A stretch of 64,000 nucleotides of DNA, taken from a virus. The first letter of the stretch is position 1; every line of letters begins with the position of its first letter. A model generated the notes under the pieces. That model was given only the letters and a program-made list of their open reading frames with translations, did no database searches and was not told where the DNA came from. The translations under genes and the position numbers were made by a program. Of the stretch, positions 8,167 to 16,600 are shown piece by piece. The stretch is taken from IMG/VR virus record IMGVR_UViG_3300045581_000594, positions 1-64,000 of that record; one strand, written 5' to 3'.

Positions 8167-8172
8167 TTGACA
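8167..8172 (+). promoter_or_regulatory. TTGACA promoter-like box
   Basis: TTGACA lies just after the large-terminase stop, 46 nt upstream of the next ATG (8218). A TATCCC lies 20 nt downstream. The -10 box is weak. Confidence 0.3.
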
Positions 8173-8217
8173 TGAGATTCGGTAAGAACGAATATCCCAG
8201 CACAAACCTAAAAAGTT

Positions 8218-8400
8218 ATGCCCAAACCAAAATCAACAGTAAATGCCGCTGGCAACTACACAAAGCCAGAGATGCGTAAGACCCTGTTCAAGAGAATCAA
8301 AGCTGGTAGCTCCGGCGGCGATGCAGGTGAGTGGTCAGCCCGAAAGGCGCAACTTCTCGCCAAAGAGTATAAAGCCAAAGGCGGCGGTTACACCTCATGA
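8218..8400 (+). CDS. Small basic protein with GEWSARKAQLLAKEYK motif
   Basis: A 60-residue Lys-rich protein. The motif GEWSARKAQLLAKEYK and a Gly-rich SSGGDAG loop match a small conserved family that I remember from phages and from large eukaryotic DNA viruses, often near structural genes. A role in binding or compacting DNA is plausible from the charge but not shown. It overlaps the next gene by 4 nt (ATGA). Confidence 0.75.
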   Translation: MPKPKSTVNAAGNYTKPEMRKTLFKRIKAGSSGGDAGEWSARKAQLLAKEYKAKGGGYTS

Positions 8401-8627
8401 AGAAGTCCCAGAAATCACTGAAGGATTGGATGGAGCAGAAATGGCGTACGGCGGACGGCTCCCCCAGCGAAGGCAAGAAACGCTACCTACCTGACAAAGC
8501 GTGGGATGCGCTCACTCCCAGTGAGAAGAGAGCGACCAATCAGGCAAAAGCCAGAGGCAACGCCCAAGGCAAGCAGTTTGTAGCCCAGCCCAAGGCGATT
8601 GCCAAAAAAACATCCAGATACCGATAA
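8397..8627 (+). CDS. DUF5872-like small basic protein
   Basis: A 76-residue, strongly basic protein. The block order KSLKDWMEQKWRT, GKKRYLPDKAWDAL, ATNQAKARGNAQGKQFV and PKAIAKKTSRYR matches what I remember of the DUF5872 family, found in phages and nucleocytoplasmic large DNA viruses. The function is unknown; a virion-associated DNA-binding role fits the charge and the position between terminase and structural genes. It is coupled to the preceding basic protein. Confidence 0.75.
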   Translation: MKKSQKSLKDWMEQKWRTADGSPSEGKKRYLPDKAWDALTPSEKRATNQAKARGNAQGKQFVAQPKAIAKKTSRYR

Positions 8628-8682
8628 GGCGTGTATCTCATAATCCTTTTGACTAGTAATGGAATAAGTGGTAAAGCAGGGT

Positions 8683-9129
8683 ATGAACTACCCCATGCCG
8701 CCTGTTGACTTTGACGAACTCGAAAAAGATGCTCTCGGCAGTGTGAAGGAGGAACTGGCCGAATCCACTGTAGCTGAGATTCTCAAGCAAGGCATATCCC
8801 TAGGTATGCTGCTCGGTAAGAGCTACAAAAAGAAAGAGGAAGCCGACGACGAAGAGGAGGACGAGGACGAGGAAGAGGAAGAGGAAGGTAAGGAAGACGA
8901 CGAGATGCCTGAGGGGTGTGGTCACCCGTCCCCCAAACACGATCTCGTCGCCATGTTGCTCGGACGCAGGGGGCAGGGTATGTTCCCGATGAAACCGAAG
9001 TCCTACCAAGACCCAACGGGCGAACCTCAAATGGTTCCTGTCGATGAGAAAAAAAGGAGCAAGTCATCCCCTATGATGGTGATCGCTATCTCACCGAAGA
9101 AAAGAAAACAAGGCGGGTTCTTCGGCTAA
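8683..9129 (+). CDS. Hypothetical protein with long acidic run
   Basis: I choose ATG 8683; a GTG 15 nt upstream is in frame. The 148-residue protein has an N-terminal helix with a short hydrophobic part (ILKQGISLGMLLG), then a KKKEE segment and about 25 consecutive acidic residues, then a basic C-terminus ending KKRKQGGFFG. The acidic-then-basic layout could suit a charge-masking partner for the two basic proteins upstream. Its stop overlaps the convergent SET gene by 4 nt. Confidence 0.65.
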   Translation: MNYPMPPVDFDELEKDALGSVKEELAESTVAEILKQGISLGMLLGKSYKKKEEADDEEEDEDEEEEEEGKEDDEMPEGCGHPSPKHDLVAMLLGRRGQGMFPMKPKSYQDPTGEPQMVPVDEKKRSKSSPMMVIAISPKKRKQGGFFG

Positions 9130-9539
9130 ACCCAATCGATCTCATCTGGGTCGTATACACACGTAAGCTCCTCCCCGATCCGGATATCCCTTGCGGCGTA
9201 GTAAACGTCACTGCCCCTGTCGTGGGTCAGGTTGGGTTTCAAGGAATGGTTCACGAAGTAGGCAGCCCCGACCTCATTGAGATGACAGTCAAGATGAAAA
9301 CCTTCTGCATCATGATTGCAGATTTGCTTGACGTAACCTGTAACCGAATCCGGTAGCCCCGCAAGTTCACTCCACCTGACGAAGTGGTTATGCCTCGGGG
9401 CAAACACGACCTGCCCGCTGCGGATCTCCGTGAGGGTCACGACACCGACTCCGGCTCCAGCGATCGAGCTAGGCACTAGCTTCACCGACGGGCCTCGGAG
9501 AATCCTGTTTATCAGATCGGTCCTATCGAGCGGGGTCAT
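9126..9539 (-). CDS. SET-domain protein lysine methyltransferase
   Basis: A compact 137-residue SET domain. It has the N-SET strand with SIAGAGVGVVTLTEIRSGQVV, the cofactor and pseudoknot motif AAYFVNHSLKPN (NHSxxPN, about residues 92-103), and the closing ARDIRIGEELTCVYD segment with the usual GEELxxxY tyrosine. There are no pre-SET or post-SET cysteine clusters, as in the viral vSET. It would transfer methyl groups from S-adenosylmethionine to a lysine of a host or virion protein. Its start lies inside the 3' end of the upstream gene (17-nt overlap), so it is translated together with that protein. The orientation opposes the flanking late genes. Confidence 0.85.
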   Translation of the reverse strand: MTPLDRTDLINRILRGPSVKLVPSSIAGAGVGVVTLTEIRSGQVVFAPRHNHFVRWSELAGLPDSVTGYVKQICNHDAEGFHLDCHLNEVGAAYFVNHSLKPNLTHDRGSDVYYAARDIRIGEELTCVYDPDEIDWV

Positions 9540-10173
9540 TCGGTTCTTGGGGGATGTCCGTAAACTCGGTCATGTAGCTGTAGTCCGTGAAAAGCGTGCG
9601 TTTGTTCTCCACGCTGTAGACAGTCATATCGATCCGATAGCCCGGATTTTTGTCGATCGGCTTGTCTACCCATGCGTTGTCATGCCAGACGATCCGGTTG
9701 TTCGGGTAGGCGTAGAAGTTCCCATTGTCCATTTTGAATACGTGGGCACACTTATGCTCAGGCGTCTCGGAGAAATTGGTGTCGAGGATGCTCTTGTTCT
9801 CCCAGCCCCAGTCCAAGGTGAACAGATACTCCCCTGCCTCCTTCGTATTGGTGGGAGTAATGAGCAATGCCCGCAGGCCTCGCATCCGCGCCCGCACCTG
9901 AACGTCGATATAGGGGCTGAAGCAATCCCAATACATCGCGTGCTCCAGAGGCACAGGAGCACAGGGCTTCCAGCAGAACGCGGAGATAGGGCGACGTGTC
10001 CAGTTTACCCCGTTGGATAGGAAAGCCTCGAACAGCGGAACTCGTTTCTCGATGGAGGCGACAGAGTGAACATCACACGGAGTATACTCGCCATGTCCGC
10101 TCTCGTGGTTGAAAAGATACTCATTACGCAGCAGGCAGGTAATGGTTGGGATGTTGTGGTTGAGATAAGGCAC
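9523..10173 (-). CDS. Unknown protein coupled to the SET methyltransferase (216 aa)
   Basis: The only plausible start is GTG 10173; the frame is closed a few codons upstream without an ATG. The protein is rich in aromatic residues (WTRRPISAFCWKPC, AMYWDCFSPYIDVQV, LDWGWENKS, NNRIVWHDNAWVD), has no membrane segment and looks like a globular beta-rich fold. No catalytic motif is recognised. It heads a two-gene minus operon with the SET gene, suggesting it is the substrate, adaptor or partner of the methyltransferase; this is inference. Confidence 0.65.
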   Translation of the reverse strand: MPYLNHNIPTITCLLRNEYLFNHESGHGEYTPCDVHSVASIEKRVPLFEAFLSNGVNWTRRPISAFCWKPCAPVPLEHAMYWDCFSPYIDVQVRARMRGLRALLITPTNTKEAGEYLFTLDWGWENKSILDTNFSETPEHKCAHVFKMDNGNFYAYPNNRIVWHDNAWVDKPIDKNPGYRIDMTVYSVENKRTLFTDYSYMTEFTDIPQEPNDPAR

Positions 10174-10277
10174 GCTCCGTATTACACTCTCAAGGCGGAT
10201 AAGTCACCCGCTTTTTTCCAGTGTGGCGACGCGCCAGCGGCCGTATCGGTGAGATCCTTAATGCGAATAAGTTGCCG
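10174..10277. other. Intergenic leader upstream of duplicated element
   Basis: This is non-coding sequence between the GTG start of the minus operon and the 166-bp repeated element. A plus-strand frame starting at 10066 crosses the region, but it overlaps the 216-aa gene and has no support. Confidence 0.5.
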
Positions 10278-10443
10278 TTTTGACGTCTCAGAAAAGTTCG
10301 AAAAGTTTTTACAAACCTATGTAATGTAGGTAATGTATGTAATTCTATTAAGATATGTTAAAGGAATTACATGAATTACATACATTACCTATATATAGAG
10401 AATTTTTATAAGTAGGATTTTCAGGAATTGGAAGATTCAAACG
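10278..10443 (+). repeat. 166-bp duplicated regulatory/origin-like element, copy 1
   Basis: It is about 93% identical to 40735-40901. It holds GTAATGTA-type iterated words and a perfect 19-bp inverted repeat (10327-10345 with 10373-10391, loop 27 nt), then TATATATA and an AT-rich tail. It lies just upstream of the plus-strand operon that starts at 10630, as the other copy lies upstream of the portal operon. It is likely a late-gene control site or a replication origin; the sequence cannot separate these. Confidence 0.8.
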
Positions 10444-10451
10444 ATTGTTCT

Positions 10452-10543
10452 ATTCCTGTATCCTGTGACCTGTTTCCTGTGAAAGTTGATTCATGAAAAA
10501 TAAGTCATGCTACATGTTGCAGGATACAGGTTACAGGGCTCAC
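10452..10543. repeat. Heptamer repeat clusters
   Basis: Two short runs: CCTGTATCCTG/TGACC/TGTTTCC units near 10455-10482, and GGATACA/GGTTACA/GGGCTCA units near 10522-10545, in opposite orientations and separated by AT-rich DNA. They are of the same heptamer family as elsewhere in the window. Confidence 0.6.
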
Positions 10544-10604
10544 CGCTGGGGCGTTCCGTGGGGTGAAAGTTATTCTTGCGTTTGTCTTGTTTCTGTATTA
10601 GAAA

Positions 10605-10610
10605 TTGACA
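10605..10610 (+). promoter_or_regulatory. TTGACA promoter-like box
   Basis: TTGACA preceded by an A-rich GAAA lies only 19 nt from ATG 10630. TATGGC lies 18 nt downstream but overlaps the start codon, so transcription from here would give a very short or leaderless message. Confidence 0.3.
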
Positions 10611-10629
10611 GGTCTAACATTTGAACCCT

Positions 10630-12453
10630 ATGGCTGAGAAACTTTCTTACACACGTGAAGCTGCCCGTGCTCGGACAGGTGGAACCGGAATCCGCACCGA
10701 ACGGGACCGCGAGCTGGAAGAAGAGAACCGCAGAGCCCTTCAATTTTCTCAAGCTGTTGATGCAGGTTATGATCCTGTGCAATATGGTTACGACCCCGTC
10801 ACACGGGTCAAGGTAGGAAGAGATGCCGCCCTTCGGTCTGTTGCGGCTCGTGAGGCTGAAACAGCTAAGCTGAAGGTCCAACGTGATGAAGCCACCAAAG
10901 CAGCCATGCTGCGTGCGGGGCTTACTGAAGATGGCAAGGCACGGGCTCCTAAAACAAGCAGCATGGATAACAGGCGTGTGATGTTAGCCCCGCCTGCGAG
11001 ATCTTCGTTTAGTGTCGGAGAAAATGGCGAACCTGTTTGGACGGGCGGCTACATCGACGGGAGGATCGCAGGGCAAGTCATGAAAGAGGAGCGAGCCAAA
11101 GCTGAGAAAGCTGGCTTACAGCCTTTCGGACCATCGAAGAGCGAGCGTGAGTATGATGCTTACATGGCTGCGATGGACAAATACAAGGCTTCTCAGAAAC
11201 CTGCTGAAAGTTCATCCACAGTTGCTCCAGCTACTACCGCCGACCCCACGACTGCGCTTGACAATGTCGACACGGATTCAACCCCAGCTGCTCCGGCTTC
11301 CGCTGCAGCCCCTACAGCTGCTGCTACTGCTACTGAAGGCGGGGCTGATATGAGGGGACAGGCTGAGACCGAAGTGACCCCTGCGACCAGATCTGCTTTG
11401 GGTGATACGGCTCGGTTGTTCAACACAGCCACCAAAGCCGCATCGGTAGGAGGTGTTGCTGCTAACAGATTTATTCAAAACACGGCTCAGGCTACCAAGA
11501 ACTTGGCTGAGATCTCAAAAGCAGCCGATGATGTTTCCATCGCTAGTGCTGCACGTAAGTCAGCGGAGGCAACTTCAAAAGGGCTTTACAAGGCTGGCGT
11601 AAAACTGGGTGCTGCTGAAAATAAACTCAACACTCTGCTTCAGGCATCCGGTCAGACCCTTTCGGATTTCCCCAATGCGAACGCGGTAAGAACTCAGGCA
11701 GTCGCCGAAGCCGCCCAAGTGGCTGCGAGAAGCAAGTCACCTCTTGGCAAACTCGCCAACGTCGCCTCTCGTGCGGCGAACTCAAAGGCGGGGACTGGCG
11801 TCGGTAAAGCAGCCACTGGTCTGGGGGCTGCTATGGATGTCGTTGATTCCGTCTCTGCTGTTAAGAGTGTTTACAAAGATGATTATGACTCCAACACACC
11901 GGAGGCCGCTGCTTACAGAAAACGACTGGAAGAGGCTGAACAAGGAGGCGTAGGCGGAGCTGCTAAGTTTCTCGCTTCTGAGACGTACAACCTGACTCCT
12001 GCGGTCCTAGGAGGAGGCGGTAATACTGTCAGCGGAGTGAAGAATATCATCGACACTCAGACCAACCTGAAGACGGAGATTCAAGAGGGTGAAGGGGAGA
12101 TTGCCGCCGACAAGCTCAGGGCCAGTATTGCTGATCGTAGGGCTTCCCAGCGTCAACCTTACCTTGAGCCTTTGCTGCCCGCCGCAGATCCGAACCTCCC
12201 CCCAGCGGAGCGCAAAGCCGCCCAGCAACGGGCGTTTGCCAAGCTACCAAGCGAGGACAGATCCAAAATCCTTGAGCAGGCAGAGGTCAACATGCGTGTG
12301 GATCAGATGCTTTCCAAAGACCCTACCCTCAGACAGTTCATCGAGTCCTCTGACCCTGAGCGTGCTTCTCAGATGATGGACGAGCTTAGAACTCAGGCTT
12401 CCGAGCAGCGTCGATTATTCAACGAAAAACGTAAAAACGCTGGTCGTCCTTAA
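10630..12453 (+). CDS. Putative internal virion protein (Ala-rich, helical)
   Basis: I choose ATG 10630 over an in-frame TTG 9 nt earlier. The 607-residue product is highly helical and Ala-rich. A Pro/Ala/Thr low-complexity linker spans about residues 193-240. A hydrophobic Ala/Gly-rich stretch spans about 250-430, and the C-terminus is charged (MDELRTQASEQRRLFNEK). There are no enzymatic motifs. It is the first gene of the operon that ends with the 4,486-aa protein, so it is likely an internal core or ejection protein, as in T7 or N4. This rests on position and composition only. Confidence 0.6.
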   Translation: MAEKLSYTREAARARTGGTGIRTERDRELEEENRRALQFSQAVDAGYDPVQYGYDPVTRVKVGRDAALRSVAAREAETAKLKVQRDEATKAAMLRAGLTEDGKARAPKTSSMDNRRVMLAPPARSSFSVGENGEPVWTGGYIDGRIAGQVMKEERAKAEKAGLQPFGPSKSEREYDAYMAAMDKYKASQKPAESSSTVAPATTADPTTALDNVDTDSTPAAPASAAAPTAAATATEGGADMRGQAETEVTPATRSALGDTARLFNTATKAASVGGVAANRFIQNTAQATKNLAEISKAADDVSIASAARKSAEATSKGLYKAGVKLGAAENKLNTLLQASGQTLSDFPNANAVRTQAVAEAAQVAARSKSPLGKLANVASRAANSKAGTGVGKAATGLGAAMDVVDSVSAVKSVYKDDYDSNTPEAAAYRKRLEEAEQGGVGGAAKFLASETYNLTPAVLGGGGNTVSGVKNIIDTQTNLKTEIQEGEGEIAADKLRASIADRRASQRQPYLEPLLPAADPNLPPAERKAAQQRAFAKLPSEDRSKILEQAEVNMRVDQMLSKDPTLRQFIESSDPERASQMMDELRTQASEQRRLFNEKRKNAGRP

Positions 12454-12480
12454 CCATTTACTGTATATTCCCATCATCTT

Positions 12481-13593
12481 ATGGCTGACCCACTTTCTTA
12501 TTTCATCCCCCGTGAGATGGATGATTTTTCTGCGTCGCGGTTTGCGACCGGAGATGAGGCGGCTCCAGTCTATCAAGCTCCAAGCTATCAGTCTCCTACA
12601 ACCACGACTGTGACGGAACCTCCGTTGGAGCCTACGCCTGAACTCGGCGACCCTCTTTCTTATGAGCGGGACATCCGCCCTATGAAGAAGATGTTCTTCC
12701 GTTCGGCATATCAGGCTGGCGCACGTGACCCTGCATCCTTGTATGCGAGGAACACCGCAATGGTGGATGCTTCGTTCAATGCCGAGATGCAATCCCGTGC
12801 TAATGAGTATCGCCTATATCAGCAGAAGATGGGACTTGATATCGCTAACTTGCAACTCCAGAAAGCCCGCGAAGAAGCAGAGCGCGATCGTAACATGGCC
12901 GCGAACATGCGCCCATTGGTGGCCGAGCTCGACGCGTTGACCTCTGACCCTAACCTGACTCAGGAGCAAGCCACCATGTTGTATGGTCGGATCGGAATGA
13001 AATATGCCGAAGAGCTTGCCATGAACAAAGGTGCGGCCAATGCCTATACAGCGACTGGTCGAGCCATCACAGGGTTGGAGCCCAAAGTCAAGGAGGGTGT
13101 CGAGATCAACAGTGTTCTGAATGTTGTTGGGTCTAGCCCCAAAGGCATGGGCGTCATTAATAAATACATTACCGAGAATCCTGATTATGGTAATCGTGTC
13201 CCGCCTTCGGTTGTAGGCGAGGCGATGCAGCTCTCATCTAAGGAGCGTAAGGAGAGTGAATCGGCGGCCGAGCAGAGCACGCTGATGACTAGAACTCAGA
13301 TCAATCTGCTTCAAAAATCTCTCGATGATGTGGGGGAAGCCAAGCTGTTTGAGAACCCTAACACGAAGAAGGTAGACCCAACTAAGTTTGCTTCCCCTCA
13401 AGATGAGTCCCGTGTAGCTTCTGTCATCTCAACATATGCCCCAGAAATGGTGGAGCAGATGCAGAATGCCACAGCCGAGCAGCGACTCAAAGTAGCCTCC
13501 GATATCGTTCAGGCTATAAATACTGGAAAAATTTCTTTGATCCCCCGCAATAGACCAAAAGCAAAACCTGCTGGTGCTTCGTGGATGGAGTGA
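12481..13593 (+). CDS. Putative virion protein upstream of giant protein (370 aa)
   Basis: The N-terminus carries two copies of a DPLSY word (MADPLSYFIPREMDD and GDPLSYERDIRPM). A long central helix follows (QQKMGLDIANLQLQKAREEAERDRNMA, about 115-145), and the C-terminus is basic (RNRPKAKPAG). It is a soluble helical protein with no known domain. It lies 27 nt after the previous gene and 72 nt before the giant gene, and is probably part of the same ejected or internal protein set. Confidence 0.6.
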   Translation: MADPLSYFIPREMDDFSASRFATGDEAAPVYQAPSYQSPTTTTVTEPPLEPTPELGDPLSYERDIRPMKKMFFRSAYQAGARDPASLYARNTAMVDASFNAEMQSRANEYRLYQQKMGLDIANLQLQKAREEAERDRNMAANMRPLVAELDALTSDPNLTQEQATMLYGRIGMKYAEELAMNKGAANAYTATGRAITGLEPKVKEGVEINSVLNVVGSSPKGMGVINKYITENPDYGNRVPPSVVGEAMQLSSKERKESESAAEQSTLMTRTQINLLQKSLDDVGEAKLFENPNTKKVDPTKFASPQDESRVASVISTYAPEMVEQMQNATAEQRLKVASDIVQAINTGKISLIPRNRPKAKPAGASWME

Positions 13594-13621
13594 ACCCCGT
13601 ATCCTGTTTCCTAAACTAACA
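13594..13621. repeat. Heptamer repeat remnant
   Basis: The string CCCCGTATCCTGTTTCC directly follows the stop of the 370-aa gene, with two to three TGNNNCC units. Confidence 0.45.
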
Positions 13622-13665
13622 CCCTAATTAACTAACATACAACCGCCCACTCGGGTATTTTCACC

Positions 13666-16600
13666 ATGCTGGAAATCAAACCATTTAGCGTCTGGTCGCA
13701 AGACCACTCCGACACCCCACCTACTGAGCAATATCGTGGATACTCCACCTACTTACGCTCGTCCCACTTCAAGAACGGAACGCTAAATGAGCAGACCGAG
13801 AATGAAATTAACGAGGGCATGTATCAGAAAGCTGTTGCTGACGGCTTGATTGCTGAGGACGCACCTGATGAGGAGAAGGAAACTGTCTTCAGATCTTTGA
13901 CTGGGGCTGAGCCAACTGATCCCAGTTTTACGAACGCTCAGTTCTTACCTGATTACTTGAGAAGTAAGTTTGATCGCAACTCCGCCGAGTATGCCCAAGC
14001 CGGATTGGTCGAGACCTACTTGTCAGCTAAACGGGTAAATTCTCCACTTGCCGAGCAGCACAAGGCGTCGATTGAGCCGCTGCTGGCGAATCAGGAAATG
14101 ATTACCGCCGCTCGGAAAGCTGCTGTTGATCGTGGGGATATGCAGGTTGTGTCCTACACCAAGCCTGATGGGTCGAAAGGTTTTCATTTCGGGGCAGACA
14201 CCACTCGTGAGTCTCTTTCGGGTAAGGTGGATTCCTTGCTGGCGTTGGGGGCACTCGATGCGACAGATCTGAAAGAGGTCAATAGCTATCTTGATCCGCT
14301 GAACGGAGGGGTCGCCAACAATGCCCAAGCTGTTCGGGCTGATGCCGCTTTCAGATTCTTGGACGAGACAATCAAGTCCGACCCTGCCCTCAAGAATAAT
14401 TTCAACAACGCCGTTCAGAAAAGGCGTCGCCGTGAGCAGGTGGCAGGCATGACCACAGGGGAGCGTATTTTCGACGTTGCCAAACAGGCAATCGCCATCC
14501 CGTTTGAGGCTGCTGCGAATCTTGTCGTCGGGACAGGACAGGCTGTAGGTGAGGCTTTTGGAGCCGAGTATGCACCCGAAGAGGCCCCAGCCTCTGCCGA
14601 TCTCACGAAGGCCAAAGATGCCCTTCGTTCCAATGGTTACTCGGATGCGGAGATCGAGCGATATGTGACCGATTATACCAAGCATATGACGGGCCCTGTC
14701 TTTCGTGCGGACAACCCTGCTTCGGGTATCGACACTGATAGTCTTGGAAACGTGCTGCTCGCCCCTGAGCTAATCAATCAGGCGGTGTTTGACAAGGCTC
14801 TGGAAAGTGCCCCACTGAACGAAGCACAGAAGGCTCAGGCTCCCGAACAGCGTAAGCTGATGCTGGAGAGAATGACCCCCGAATACATGGATTTGATTGT
14901 GGGCGAGTCTACGGAGGCGTTGGATGCCTACACTAAGGCTAAGGCCAGCGGGATCTCTGATTCGGCATTTGTGGAGTCATGGTTGAATGACCCCAATAAC
15001 TACAGCGGTTTCTCCGAGCGACTCCAGCAATTCGGTTTGTCTACTGTTTCCGCAGTTGCCCAACCCCTGCTTGGTGTATTTGCTCTGGGTGGGTCTGAAA
15101 GTGCTGCCAAAGGTTTGGCTGCGCTCAATCGTGAGGCTGGTCAGCGTCAGAAGTATTCTCGCCTTTTCGGTGATGAGTACGGTCTCGGGTTCCAAGTTGC
15201 AAACACCCTCCCTCAAGTTGGTGCGGACATCCTTCTGTCTGTCGGAACGGGTGCTGCTTATACGGCGGCCAAGACAACAGCTTCCACAGGCATTAAGAGT
15301 GTCCTCCGCAGTGCAGCTAAACAGGCTGTGGCTGATGTCGGAGAAGATGCCGCGTTGGCGGTATCTCGTGCGTCTACCTTGACGGGTAGCACTTCGGAAG
15401 CGTTCAGTAAAATGTCCCAAGGGTTGACCAAGACTTTGGGGCTTACGGAGGCATATGCCCCGATTGCGGCGTCATCGTTCATGCGGTCCGCCTCTTCTAC
15501 TTACGGCCAGTTGTATGACGAACTGCCCGAAGGCATGTCCCATGAGGAGAAACATAAGGCGGTCTTGGGGACTTCTATGCTATCTGGTATGTCTACTATG
15601 CTGACAGTCGTTGGCATGGGCTTGATCGGCCGAGGTGGTGTGGAGGATCTCGCTACTGGCGGCGTACGTATCGGAGGCAAGACTGTGCCGATGGACAAGC
15701 TGACCTATCGCCAGATGAAAATGCTGGCTGATGAGACGACCCCCGTTATCAATAGGCTTACCGACAAGGCGTTCCAGCAGGCTCTTCGTGGGTCAATGGG
15801 TAACGCTTACCGAAACTTCTTCAACCAAACACTCAAGGGTGGTTTTGACGAGTCGGTCGAGGAGATGCTCGATCAGGCTATCCAGATGAAAATCACGGAT
15901 GCCTACAAGAATCAGGACACCCCATTCCACGAGTTTGCCAATCAGCTGTGGGTTGCGGGAGTTGTCGGTGGTGCTCTCGGTGGAGGCATGGGGGCAGGGG
16001 CTCAGCTCTTGTCTCGCCCTACAGAGAATGACGCTATCCGTGCGGCAAGCGCACGTTACGATCTATTGAGCCGCGCCACAGAGCGGTTGAAGGCTTCTGG
16101 CTCTCCCGTCACCGCATCCTTGCTTGAGGAGCGTATGAACGAGGCGGCTCAACGTCTCGCTGAGGAGCGCACAGCCAAGGCTACCAGTGACGCTCAGGCT
16201 TTGCAGAACGCTGCCGCCACACCTGCATCCTCTACTCTGAATCCTGATTTCGGTGTAGCGACGGAAGATCCGGATATCCCACGCCCTGCCTATACCGAAC
16301 TGCTCACGGATCTTGAGGGGGAGCAGGTCATGCACGGCCACTACAAAGGACGCGTCGTGCTTGAGGAGGATCAGGCTTATCTCGAATTGGACAAACCTGA
16401 ATTGGACGCTAACAAACAACAGTTCACCCGCATTCATTTAGGTAACGCAGTCGATGTCGCTTCCAAGCATGTGTCCCGTTCTTCAAAGTTCAGGGTGACC
16501 GATGCTCCTGTCGGCAGTATACCAGCAGGCACTCCGTTCTACCAATATGGTAAAGGCGTAAAGGGCAGATATGCCCTACCTGACCCTGCAGCAACTAACT

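Noticed and set aside
14023-14685. A 220-residue minus frame inside the giant gene
   Set aside because: Shadow frame without leader or domain.
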